Origin: SMXL01 sp964527795
GTDB taxonomy: Bacteria; Bacteroidota; Rhodothermia; Rhodothermales; UBA10348
Length of the DNA stretch: 21,784 bases
Direction: 5' to 3'
Assembly (NCBI GenBank): GCA_964527795.1
Contig: CAZGOS010000024.1
Location: 1-21,784, forward strand
Shown here: in pieces, positions 14,691 to 21,784 of the stretch
Numbering within the stretch: position 1 is the stretch's first letter
Layout of the letters: each line of letters begins with the position of its first letter
Program-made: the position numbers and the translations under genes
Notes under the pieces: generated by a model
What the model saw: the letters and a program-made list of their open reading frames with translations, nothing else
Told to the model about the DNA's origin: nothing
Databases searched by the model: none

Positions 14691-16058
14691 ATGGAATCTG
14701 TCAATCCGTCGACCGGCGAACGATTAGCCACGTACGCCGTGCACTCGCCCGCCGAAATTGAAGGGTGCATCAGTCGCGCCACCCGGGCCTTCCGCTCTCA
14801 CAGGTCGACGTCATTCGACGAACGATCCGGGAAAGTCAACCATCTTGCCGAACTGCTGGCGTCGGGAGCCGAAGAGTTTGCACGCCTGATGACACGTGAA
14901 ATGGGGAAACCGATCTCCCAGGCAATTGCCGAGGCGAAAAAATGTGCCTGGGTCTGCAGGTATTACGCCGAGAACGCGGAGAAAATGCTGGCCGATGCCC
15001 CGGTTGATACGGATGCCCATCGTTCGTATGTCTCGTTTCAGCCTCTGGGCCCCATTCTTGCCGTAATGCCGTGGAATTTTCCGTTCTGGCAGGTACTTCG
15101 TTTTGCGGCGCCGGCGGTTATGGCCGGAAACGTCGCACTGCTGAAACATGCATCCAACGTTACCGGGTGCGCGCTCGCCATCGAATCTCTGTTTCGAGAG
15201 GCCGGATTTGAAGAAGGCATTTTCCAGTCGTTGATCGTGCCACACGATGCACTGGAGTCCGTTATTTCCGACCGTCGCATTCGAGCGACGACGCTGACCG
15301 GAAGCGAATTTGCCGGCCGCAGCGTCGGTGCGGCATCAGGCCGGAATCTGATACCGGCCGTGCTTGAGTTGGGTGGCTCGGATCCGTTTATCGTGCTGGC
15401 GGATGCTCCGCTCAAGGAAACGGTGCACATGGCCGTGCAGGCTCGCATGCAAAACAATGGGCAGAGTTGCATTGCGGCCAAACGATTTATTGTCGAAGAG
15501 CCCCTCGCCGAGGCCTTTACCGAACAACTCGTAAGCGCGGTCGAAAGCATGTCTGTAGGCGATCCGATGCACCCCGCGACGGAGCTCGGCCCTCTGGCTC
15601 GTGAGGATCTGCGCGAAACCGTTCGTGACCAGGTAGAAAGGGCCGTATCGGGCGGCGCAAGAATCGCGACAGGTGGCCACGTTTTGCAGGGTCCGGGATT
15701 TTATTTCCAGCCGACCGTTCTGACGGATGTTCTGCCAGGTTCAGTGGCGTTCGAAGAAGAAATCTTCGGACCCGTGGCGCCGATAACCGTTGCCCGCGAC
15801 GCTGAACATGCGCTCTCGCTTGCCAACGACTCGCCCTACGGTCTGGGCGCCGCCGTTTTCACAGCCGATATCGAGCGGGGTGAAAAGATCGCGCTGGCCA
15901 TCGAGGCCGGATGCACGTTTGTCAACGCCATGGTCAAGAGTGATCCGCGGCTTCCTTTCGGAGGCATAAAGGACAGTGGATACGGCAGGGAGCTCTCGGA
16001 ATTCGGGATCCGCGAGTTTGTAAACGTGAAAACGGTCTGGATCGACGAATCTGCCTGA
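14691..16058 (+). CDS. NAD(P)-dependent aldehyde dehydrogenase, succinate-semialdehyde dehydrogenase-like
   Basis: A 455-aa enzyme of the aldehyde dehydrogenase superfamily, oxidising an aldehyde to the acid with NAD(P)+. The general base is E226 in LELGGSDPF, the nucleophile C260 in NNGQSCIAAKRF. The early landmarks GPILAVMPWNFPFWQ and LLKHASNVTGCA and the late EEIFGPVAPI and PFGGIKDSGYGREL are all present. The QNNGQSCIAAKRFIV form and the compact length resemble the Sad/GabD-type succinate semialdehyde dehydrogenases, so that substrate is likely but not proven. I chose ATG 14691 because GGAG at 14681-14684 sits six bases upstream and the protein then begins MESVNPSTGE, as in the family. The frame extends to 14556 only through the tandem repeats. 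Its stop abuts that of the beta-lactamase-like gene. Confidence 0.93.
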   Translation: MESVNPSTGERLATYAVHSPAEIEGCISRATRAFRSHRSTSFDERSGKVNHLAELLASGAEEFARLMTREMGKPISQAIAEAKKCAWVCRYYAENAEKMLADAPVDTDAHRSYVSFQPLGPILAVMPWNFPFWQVLRFAAPAVMAGNVALLKHASNVTGCALAIESLFREAGFEEGIFQSLIVPHDALESVISDRRIRATTLTGSEFAGRSVGAASGRNLIPAVLELGGSDPFIVLADAPLKETVHMAVQARMQNNGQSCIAAKRFIVEEPLAEAFTEQLVSAVESMSVGDPMHPATELGPLAREDLRETVRDQVERAVSGGARIATGGHVLQGPGFYFQPTVLTDVLPGSVAFEEEIFGPVAPITVARDAEHALSLANDSPYGLGAAVFTADIERGEKIALAIEAGCTFVNAMVKSDPRLPFGGIKDSGYGRELSEFGIREFVNVKTVWIDESA

Positions 16059-16062
16059 TCAG
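16053..16062. other. Second abutting tail-to-tail stop junction (aldehyde dehydrogenase / beta-lactamase-like)
   Basis: TGA (16056-16058) and TCA (16059-16061) are adjacent, within GCCTGATCAG, the same ten bases found at the HMG-CoA lyase/gcvP junction (10663-10672). CTGATCAG at 16055-16062 is palindromic. No terminator can fit between the genes. Confidence 0.75.
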
Positions 16063-16961
16063 TTTGGTCTGAGCACTTCGTGTATCACTCCGGCCAGATT
16101 GGCCCCCAACTCGGCCGATACGTCCGGATTCGCAATGCCTTCGATCAGAATGACCAGAACGTACGGATTGCCACCGTCCGGATATACAATGGCCGCATCG
16201 TGGTTGATTTCAGTGATCTGTCCGGTTTTGTGGGCCGTTTGTGTGCCTGCCGGCAGACCCGCTGGAATCATGTCATTAAATTGCTGATCGAACAGAAATG
16301 AGCGCATTTCGGCATCCGCTTCGGGAGAGACGGCCCGATCCTGCATGATAGCCTCCAGAACCAGAGCAAGGTCACGGGAGGTCGTGCGATTGCTCAATCC
16401 CTGTTCATACGCTATTAAATCCTCGACGCCCCGGAGCGTGATCATGCGTGTCGTGCCCAGGCGCTCGGTGGTATTCTGGACGGAGTCGGCCCTGACCAGT
16501 TCGATGAGAAGGTTGGTCGCCAGGTTCGATGAGACCGTGATCATCTGGTAAGCAAGGTCATACAGGGATCGATTCGTTCCGAGCCAGGAGTAAACCCGGT
16601 CGTCGGAATCGTCTTCGATGGCGTACGCACTTCCGTCAACGATAGAACGGAATTCGTTCACCACCCGAATGGAATCGGTCATGCTGATTCGGCCTTCGCC
16701 TGCCTGGCGGAAGAGTTCAACAAGCACCGGTACTTTCATGGTACTGGCCGCATGGAAGAGTCGATCTCCGTTGACGTGCAGCATCGTTTCCGTTGATGGA
16801 TCGATGACGGACACGGCGAGCGTCGACTCCGGATGCTCACTCACCAGAGTATCAATGCGATCATTCAGCTGCTGCGACAACATCGTGCGGGATTCTTCAT
16901 TCCGGCAGGAGGTGAAGACGAATAAAGCGACAAACAGGATAGAAAGAGTCTTTGTACGCAC
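16059..16961 (-). CDS. Class A beta-lactamase-like serine hydrolase, predicted lipoprotein
   Basis: A 300-aa protein from GTG 16961, preceded by GAGG on the minus strand. It opens with a lipoprotein signal (LSILFVALFVFTSC, lipobox Cys about 19), so it should be anchored in the envelope. The three penicillin-recognising motifs are present: S73-T-M-K76, S144-S-N146 (the SDN equivalent) and K245-T-G247 in AHKTGQI. The omega-loop region lacks a clear ExxLN; E180 in RGVEDL is the best candidate for the deacylating Glu, so true beta-lactamase activity is uncertain. Many Bacteroidota genomes carry such class A-related hydrolases with no known resistance role. The frame extends upstream to 17027 without a plausible start. 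It follows the GH3 gene by 81 bp, suggesting a shared peptidoglycan theme, though the gap may carry its own signal. Confidence 0.85.
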   Translation of the reverse strand: MRTKTLSILFVALFVFTSCRNEESRTMLSQQLNDRIDTLVSEHPESTLAVSVIDPSTETMLHVNGDRLFHAASTMKVPVLVELFRQAGEGRISMTDSIRVVNEFRSIVDGSAYAIEDDSDDRVYSWLGTNRSLYDLAYQMITVSSNLATNLLIELVRADSVQNTTERLGTTRMITLRGVEDLIAYEQGLSNRTTSRDLALVLEAIMQDRAVSPEADAEMRSFLFDQQFNDMIPAGLPAGTQTAHKTGQITEINHDAAIVYPDGGNPYVLVILIEGIANPDVSAELGANLAGVIHEVLRPN

Positions 16962-17007
16962 GCCGTGGACCTCGAGCCGGGGGTGATAAAAAAAAGTATG
17001 TGTACGA

Positions 17008-17021
17008 AAATCTGCAGATTT
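17008..17021. promoter_or_regulatory. 14-bp perfect palindrome between the GH3 and beta-lactamase-like genes
   Basis: AAATCTGCAGATTT is a perfect palindrome in the 81-bp gap. On the minus strand it is followed, about 12 bases downstream, by an eight-base T run (16988-16995). It could be an operator for the hydrolase or a weak intrinsic terminator; the short stem makes termination doubtful. Confidence 0.35.
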
Positions 17022-17042
17022 CACCACAAATGTGACATGACG

Positions 17043-18638
17043 CTAAGCGCCGGCGAAGGAAGCGAGCGTCGATACGAGGGCCTGCTGAGAAACATCCACG
17101 TCGCTGAAGGTACAGATTCCAAGGGCCGCACCCGGAAAATCATCCAGAACACGCGAACTGCCGAGCGCCGCCAACACGACAGGACAGCGCTCGATGAGAC
17201 GCGCGATGAAATCCTTCTGTTCAGGAAAAAGACCAAAACGGTGCCACGCCGCCGGCTTGACGACGGCCGCCACCACGACGGCTCCAAAATCAGGCGCCTG
17301 GTCTACAATACCGTTCAGCACTTCTGACGGCATGTCAGGTACGATTTCATGAAACGTTGTATTCTCGAACGACTCGGATACATGCGCGGCGAGAGAACCC
17401 GCCGTTGGATCGTTATAGGTCACGTGGGGTCGGACGAGAAGTACGAGTAAACCGTCTTCGTCCAGGTGCTTGCGACCCAGCGAAACGGCCTGGGGAGAAC
17501 CGGACACAATCGTCGTAGCCCGCTCGGCAACGCCCCGGGCCGTGTCCGTATGTTTCCTGCATGCGACGATGGACGCGTCGGCAGCCTTGCGCGGATTCTG
17601 AAAAACCTCGGTTCCAAATCGTTCTGCAAAACGTTCTTTCAGGGCCCAGACCCGAGTACATGCCTCTTCGATACGGGCGGCCGGAAGTAAACCTTGGTCG
17701 ACGGCCCGCAAGAGATCTTGCACGGTTTGTTTGGGATCCGGGATATCCAGCAAAATATCCACACCCGAAAGCAGCATACGTGCGGCCCGGAAATCGTCTC
17801 CACCGTTCTCATGTTCTTCGCTCTGCCGGGCCCCTTCCATGAGTAGGCTGTCCGTGATAACCGCTCCCGAAAAGCCCAACTGATTTCGAAGAAGCTCCGT
17901 AAGAATCGGAAACGAAGCCGTGGCGACGGTACCGGACGGGTCCAGACCGGGATATGCAACGTGCGCCGTCATAATCAGGTCGACATCGTTTTCGATAGCG
18001 CACACGAACGGGGCGAGTTCCTGGCGGTTGAGCGCATCGGCACTCTTTTGCACGACGGGAATCTGCTCGTGTGAATCCGTCTTCGTATCGCCGTGTCCCG
18101 GAAAGTGCTTTGCCGTGGTCAACAGCCCGGCTTCGTCGCACCCTCGAATGTAGGCGCGAACGCGTCTGGAAACGGTTTCCGGGCTTGTTCCATAACACCG
18201 AATCGATATGATCGGATTGTCGGGATTTGAATGAACGTCCGCGACCGGAGAAAAACTGATATGAATCCCGCAGGCAAGTGCTTCCCGGGCCGAGATACGG
18301 GCACATTCTTCTACTGCTGCTTCAGCGTCGTCTCCGAGCGCATCAAAAGCGAAAGCGTGCGGAAATACGGTTGCGCCCCTCAGTTGCTGCCCCAATCCCC
18401 GTTCCATGTCCGTTGCGACAAGTAACGGGAAGGCACTTTGACGCTGAAGGTGCACCAGCGTCGCCGGAGTCCGGATTGCATCGCCGTTGAATAAGACCAG
18501 GCCGCCGACGCTGCACTCCGCCAGCAGTTTTTCCACGCGCGCGGCGTCATCTTCCACCGACACGGACGGTCGCATGTTTGAACCGATCCGCGGAAAAAGG
18601 AGCTGCGCTGCCTTCTCGGAAAGACTGGCCGGTATCAT
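17043..18638 (-). CDS. Glycoside hydrolase family 3, beta-N-acetylhexosaminidase (NagZ-related)
   Basis: A 531-aa protein. The family removes terminal N-acetylglucosamine, in bacteria typically from peptidoglycan fragments during cell-wall recycling. The NagZ-type signature KHFPGHGDTKTDSH is at 177-190, giving the catalytic His/Asp dyad H190-D188. The nucleophile is D263 in VITDSLLMEG. The barrel starts at QLLFPRIGSNMRP. It is about 190 residues longer than classical NagZ, with a C-terminal alpha/beta domain after about residue 340, as in the two-domain NagZ/YbbD-like enzymes. No signal peptide is visible, so it is probably cytoplasmic. Its ATG at 18638 lies one base after the nadD stop, so it is translated as part of the bamD-nadD operon. 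The beta-lactamase-like gene follows. Substrate assignment is from the family signature. Confidence 0.92.
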   Translation of the reverse strand: MIPASLSEKAAQLLFPRIGSNMRPSVSVEDDAARVEKLLAECSVGGLVLFNGDAIRTPATLVHLQRQSAFPLLVATDMERGLGQQLRGATVFPHAFAFDALGDDAEAAVEECARISAREALACGIHISFSPVADVHSNPDNPIISIRCYGTSPETVSRRVRAYIRGCDEAGLLTTAKHFPGHGDTKTDSHEQIPVVQKSADALNRQELAPFVCAIENDVDLIMTAHVAYPGLDPSGTVATASFPILTELLRNQLGFSGAVITDSLLMEGARQSEEHENGGDDFRAARMLLSGVDILLDIPDPKQTVQDLLRAVDQGLLPAARIEEACTRVWALKERFAERFGTEVFQNPRKAADASIVACRKHTDTARGVAERATTIVSGSPQAVSLGRKHLDEDGLLVLLVRPHVTYNDPTAGSLAAHVSESFENTTFHEIVPDMPSEVLNGIVDQAPDFGAVVVAAVVKPAAWHRFGLFPEQKDFIARLIERCPVVLAALGSSRVLDDFPGAALGICTFSDVDVSQQALVSTLASFAGA

Positions 18639-18639
18639 T

Positions 18640-19227
18640 TCAGGAATCGAAATACAGACGATGAGAAAATATATACTCCCGAACGGAATCGGGAAGCAGG
18701 TGGTCCACAGCTTCTCCTTTTGAGAGGAGCGTGCGAATGTGCGAACTGGATACGCTCAGATAATTTCCTTCGAGACGGTGATCTCCAGCCTTCAAGTTAA
18801 TGTCCTGCGTAATCGCCGGGATTCTCGGATAGACGATCAATTCGGCCAACTTCCGGATGTTGTCGGGCTCACGCCATGCGTCGAAGGTGGCGTATGCGTC
18901 GTCACCCAGAAGAAAATAAAGCCGACATTCCGGCAGCGACGATTGCACAGCTCGTAGTGTTTCGATGGAATATGAATGGCCACCCCGCTGAATTTCGATG
19001 TCCGAAACGGTGAAGACAGGATCGCCTGCCGCTGCAAGTTCGGTCATGGCGAGCCGATGCCTGGCGTCTGCGATGTTAAGATCACCTTTGTGCGGCGAGA
19101 CGTAATTGGGAATCCAGCGGACTTCGCTGAGCCGAAACTGCTGAGCAGCCGCTTCCGCGATTCGTACGTGACCGATGTGCGGTGGATTGAACGAACCACC
19201 GAACAGAGCGATACGATCATTTTTCAA
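18640..19227 (-). CDS. nadD: Nicotinate-nucleotide adenylyltransferase
   Basis: A 195-aa enzyme that joins nicotinate mononucleotide and ATP to form deamido-NAD+, the penultimate step of NAD synthesis. The nucleotidyltransferase motif GGSFNPPHIGH is at residues 10-20, WIPNYVSPHKG follows, and the second ATP-binding motif SSSHIRTLLS is near the C-terminus. Length is normal. The start codon is TTG at 19227: the only in-frame option placing the protein start just ahead of RIALFGGSFNPPH. It overlaps the bamD stop as TTGA (19224-19227), so translation is probably coupled to bamD, making up for the weak codon. GH3 follows after one base. Confidence 0.96.
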   Translation of the reverse strand: MKNDRIALFGGSFNPPHIGHVRIAEAAAQQFRLSEVRWIPNYVSPHKGDLNIADARHRLAMTELAAAGDPVFTVSDIEIQRGGHSYSIETLRAVQSSLPECRLYFLLGDDAYATFDAWREPDNIRKLAELIVYPRIPAITQDINLKAGDHRLEGNYLSVSSSHIRTLLSKGEAVDHLLPDSVREYIFSHRLYFDS

Positions 19228-20048
19228 GAGTTAACCTGAACGCTTTCGAGTAAACGGTTTGTGCGTTCGTAAAGAGCCTCGGCATCTTTGACGAGCGGGC
19301 TGTCGGGAAAAATCTGAATCAGACGGTCGTAGTTCTTGATGACCTTCTCAAACCGTTCGACCTGACGGCTTGCGATGCTGTTGATGCCGAACTCCAGATA
19401 GTTTCGCATGGCACCGAGCAGAGCATCATCTGCAAGCGAGGAGTCGTAATAGTCGTCGAAAAGGCTTTCATAGGAGAGCGCAGCAGCCTGGTAGCTGCGA
19501 ATCCTTTCATACATTTGCGCAATATCCAGCTGCTTGCGTGCCAGTTTTTCACGCAGCTCACCGATTTTCTGCTGCGCCTCAACTACGAGCTGGTGATCTC
19601 TATAGCGGCTCATGAACAGCCTGAATTGTTCAATGGCCCGCTCCGTATCGGTCTGGTCAAACGAATAGTCCGGGGACCGATCGAAGTACGTCAAGGCAAG
19701 CTCGTACTCCGCATCGGCAACGCGGGGATCACTTCTGTATATCTGAGTAAACCGAGAGAATTCGTTTGCCGCAAGCAGGTATTCCTTGTTTCCCCTGTAG
19801 GAGCGCGCAAGATAGAGCTGGGCGTCGGCAGCCCACTGATGGGTACGGCCGAAGTCGAAGGCGCCCTGAAAAAAGAGAATCGCTTTGCCGTATTTCTCGT
19901 TATCGTAATTTTCTTTGCCTTTATCGAAGGCATCCTGTGGGGAATCGTATCGAACGCGGGAGGAAGATCCGCACGCTGACGTCATCAAGATGAAGAAGAG
20001 CAAACTCAGTACGGATACGAGCGAAGCTCCGTGGAAAGGAAGTCTCAT
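19224..20048 (-). CDS. bamD: Outer membrane assembly lipoprotein BamD
   Basis: A 274-aa TPR lipoprotein. BamD is a periplasmic component of the BAM complex that inserts beta-barrel proteins into the outer membrane. The signal ends in the lipobox MTSAC (Cys about 26). Tetratricopeptide-like helices start at DAFDKGKENYDNEKYGKAILFFQ and repeat through YLLAANEFSRFTQIYRSDP, AIEQFRLFMSRYRDHQ and FEKVIKNYDRLIQIFPDSP. Length and order match the family. The ATG at 20048 gives the signal peptide directly. It heads a minus-strand set, bamD-nadD-GH3, with overlapping or near-zero spacing. The preceding gene ends in a strong terminator (20160-20188), so bamD probably has its own promoter in 20049-20159; I could not identify it. 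Confidence 0.93.
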   Translation of the reverse strand: MRLPFHGASLVSVLSLLFFILMTSACGSSSRVRYDSPQDAFDKGKENYDNEKYGKAILFFQGAFDFGRTHQWAADAQLYLARSYRGNKEYLLAANEFSRFTQIYRSDPRVADAEYELALTYFDRSPDYSFDQTDTERAIEQFRLFMSRYRDHQLVVEAQQKIGELREKLARKQLDIAQMYERIRSYQAAALSYESLFDDYYDSSLADDALLGAMRNYLEFGINSIASRQVERFEKVIKNYDRLIQIFPDSPLVKDAEALYERTNRLLESVQVNS

Positions 20049-20159
20049 TCCCGGACGTATTTTCGTTTTCTCATGAGGAGGTAGAACGTACGATCCTGTC
20101 GTTTCTTGTGTACGCGTTCTTGTTTTCGTGCGGGGTTCTTAACGGAAAAGTCGCCTACG

Positions 20160-20188
20160 AAAAAGGCCGGCGCTTGATGCGGCCGGCC
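20160..20188 (-). terminator. Intrinsic terminator of the LpoA-like gene
   Basis: On the minus strand GGCCGGC (from 20188) and GCCGGCC (ending at 20165) form a seven-pair, all-GC stem with a ten-base loop, followed at once by five T residues (20164-20160). It lies about 42 bp past the stop of the 20230-21696 gene and separates it from bamD. Confidence 0.88.
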
Positions 20189-20229
20189 GGAAAATACGAA
20201 CGACACGCACGTTCGGCTGTTCCGGGACC

Positions 20230-21696
20230 TCACCGGATGAGTGTGAGCTCCCCGTTGCGGTATCGATGAAAAAACATGGCTCCGTTCACGTTAGTGCCCT
20301 GAAACTCAATCCTTGTAGCCAGGCCGCGGTAAAGTGGTTCGAACATGATTGCTTCTCGCAGCGCTTCTCCTTCGTTGCGCACGGCCAGAGACAACAGGAA
20401 GCTCGTTACATCATAACCTGTGAATGCCAGACGACCCGGCACCTCACCCGACAGGACGCGATAACGCTCCGAAAAGGCTTCCACATTGGGATCTTCACCC
20501 GCCAGGTAGAAATCGTTCGAGTACGTGGCTGTATATCGCGAAGCAGCAGCCACCATCGGAAGGTCATGCCAGGACGAATTTCCGAGGAGACGTACCTGAG
20601 CACCTAATCGGTCCAGGCTTGACAAAAGCGCGCCGATGGCGCGTTCCGGTTCGTCGGACGTAATCGGTACGTAGAGCGCCTCGACATGCCGCAGTGTATC
20701 GGCCGGCAGGTCTTCAGACAGACGAATCCACGCGTTGTCATCCTGCAGCACTGAAATCAGGTTGATTTTCCCTCCGAGGTCCGACACTTCCTCAATAAAG
20801 GCATCTGTGAGGCGCTCGCTGATGCCGGACTCGTCATGTCTCGCGATTACTCCCAGAGAATCAAGTCGCAGGCCATAAACAGCAAATCTCGCCATCAGAC
20901 GACCACGGGTCGTTATCGATGGATTTGCCTGGAATGCATACTCACGACCCGCGGCGACACGCTCATCGGTTGCAAGCGGTGCGACGAATACGACTTTTTC
21001 CGTGTCTGCAGCCTCTGCAGCAGCGATGGCCTGATCACTGAAAATCGCACCGATGATAAACGCAACGTCCTGAGCGGCGAGGTCATGAACAGCCGCCGCA
21101 GCCTGTTTCGGAGAACTCTTCGTATCCCGAAAGATCATTTGAACCGGCGGAGTCCGACCGGAGCGATTGACGTCTTCCACAGCGAGTCGTATGCCATTGA
21201 ACAGCGCCTGCGTTTCGGCTACTTCGTCTTTGTGCAGCGACAGTATGACGCCGATTTTCATGACGTCGGCGTGCATGCGGCGGAGGATCTCATTCGCAAG
21301 CTCAAGTGTATTGCGAGCGTCAGATCGATAACCACTCGTCGGGTAGCGATCAAGAAAGGTCTGCAATTCCGTTGCCGCCATCCGGTACTCGCCCATGCGG
21401 TAGGCGCTCTTGGCCTTCATCAGAGCGGCTGCGGTCGTACTCAGATGCAGCTCAAAGTCTCGAACAGTGCGATCGAACGCTGTGCGGGCCTCTGAAAAGT
21501 TACCCAGATCGAATGCGCGCAGTCCTGACGAGAACAAAGAATCGGCCACAGGTATTGCCGGGATCCTGGAGTCGGCGATCTGGGCAAGCACGCGAGTGCT
21601 CTTCATCAAGCCCGAGACGCCCGCCGGCAATACGGCGAGCATGATGCACATGACGATCCGGCGGGCCGTTCTTTGATATGTGAACCGAGGATTCAT
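20230..21696 (-). CDS. TPR plus type 1 periplasmic-binding domain protein (LpoA-like)
   Basis: A 488-aa exported protein. Residues about 10-30 (RRIVMCIMLAVLPAGVSG) are a signal sequence. Residues about 55-135 form TPR/BamD-like helices (FSSGLRAFDLGNFSEARTAFDR, AYRMGEYRMAATELQTFLDRYP). From about 145 a type 1 periplasmic-binding fold of the Leu/Ile/Val-receptor kind begins (KIGVILSLHK, GIRLAVEDVNRSG, VAFIIGAIFSDQAIAAA) and runs to the end (TGYDVTSFLLSLAV). No permease genes are adjacent. This order of domains is that of LpoA, the outer-membrane activator of penicillin-binding protein PBP1A, so an envelope role is plausible, but no lipobox is obvious and orthology is unproven. ATG 21696 lies 17 bp after the guaA stop; GTG 21723 would overlap guaA. 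It is terminated at 20160-20188. Confidence 0.85.
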   Translation of the reverse strand: MNPRFTYQRTARRIVMCIMLAVLPAGVSGLMKSTRVLAQIADSRIPAIPVADSLFSSGLRAFDLGNFSEARTAFDRTVRDFELHLSTTAAALMKAKSAYRMGEYRMAATELQTFLDRYPTSGYRSDARNTLELANEILRRMHADVMKIGVILSLHKDEVAETQALFNGIRLAVEDVNRSGRTPPVQMIFRDTKSSPKQAAAAVHDLAAQDVAFIIGAIFSDQAIAAAEAADTEKVVFVAPLATDERVAAGREYAFQANPSITTRGRLMARFAVYGLRLDSLGVIARHDESGISERLTDAFIEEVSDLGGKINLISVLQDDNAWIRLSEDLPADTLRHVEALYVPITSDEPERAIGALLSSLDRLGAQVRLLGNSSWHDLPMVAAASRYTATYSNDFYLAGEDPNVEAFSERYRVLSGEVPGRLAFTGYDVTSFLLSLAVRNEGEALREAIMFEPLYRGLATRIEFQGTNVNGAMFFHRYRNGELTLIR

Positions 21697-21713
21697 AGGC
21701 GCGGGGACCGGGG

Positions 21714-21784
21714 TTACTCCCACTCGATAGTAGCCGGCGGTTTGGAACTAATGTCGTACACCGTGCGATTGATCCCGCGGATCT
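21714..21784 (-). CDS. guaA: GMP synthase (glutamine-hydrolysing), C-terminal end only
   Basis: Only the last 22 complete codons are in the window. The minus strand reads IRGINRTVYDISSKPPATIEWE then TAA (21716-21714). This is the highly conserved C-terminus of GuaA, part of the dimerisation domain. GuaA aminates XMP to GMP with ATP and glutamine. The rest of the gene lies right of the window. The LpoA-like gene starts 17 bp downstream, so the two are probably co-transcribed. Confidence 0.93.
   Translation of the reverse strand, partial: IRGINRTVYDISSKPPATIEWE

Noticed and set aside
20045..20233. A 62-codon minus-strand frame upstream of bamD
   Set aside because: It runs through the intrinsic terminator at 20160-20188 and has an Arg/Lys-rich, unrecognisable product.
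20335..20352. GGTTCGAAC resembling a tRNA T-loop
   Set aside because: It lies inside the LpoA-like coding sequence and no acceptor or anticodon stems surround it.

Overview
The window looks like a chromosomal segment from a moderately GC-rich bacterium of the Bacteroidota/Rhodothermota (FCB) group. This is inference. The support is a DUF3109 protein next to rpoN, BamD- and LpoA-like outer-membrane assembly genes, a single-chain (homodimeric-type) glycine decarboxylase, Bacteroidota-flavoured serine hydrolase and M1 peptidase families, and few strong Shine-Dalgarno sites. Nearly all of it is housekeeping. The only clear mobile-DNA signal is at the left edge.

Left edge (1-1074): a tyrosine recombinase gene reads leftward from 795. 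Its recognisable sequence stops near position 56, exactly where a group II intron 3' end lies on the opposite strand: a domain VI hairpin with a bulged branch-point A and an ...AT terminus at 55. The 279 bp upstream of the recombinase hold short direct and inverted repeats. Next comes ruvB (minus), then a divergent promoter region serving a plus-strand DUF3109-rpoN pair, followed by a class V aminotransferase.

Middle (5829-10668): a 408-bp gene-free, hairpin-rich stretch leads to an unrecognised 83-aa protein gene. A compact set of inverted repeats, including a strong terminator hairpin, follows it. A minus-strand pair encodes an exported M1-type metallopeptidase and a six-helix membrane protein. 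A divergent HMG-CoA lyase follows.

Right of that (10669-16058): gcvP and rnc on minus, then an aldehyde dehydrogenase on plus preceded by five degenerate ~25-bp tandem repeats. HMG-CoA lyase/gcvP and aldehyde dehydrogenase/beta-lactamase-like gene both converge with directly abutting stop codons inside the same 10-bp sequence, leaving no room for a terminator.

Right end (16059-21784), all minus and transcribed right to left: guaA (3' end only), a TPR plus periplasmic-binding (LpoA-like) protein ending in a strong intrinsic terminator, then bamD, nadD, a GH3 beta-N-acetylhexosaminidase and a lipoprotein class A beta-lactamase-like hydrolase. BamD, the LpoA-like protein, the GH3 enzyme and the penicillin-recognising hydrolase make this an envelope/peptidoglycan-flavoured cluster with GuaA and NadD as metabolic companions.

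I saw no CRISPR array, rRNA or tRNA. No complete undescribed system is evident. The best leads are the intron-recombinase junction, the hairpin-flanked 83-aa gene, the tandem repeats before the aldehyde dehydrogenase, and the LpoA-like/BamD/GH3/beta-lactamase neighbourhood.
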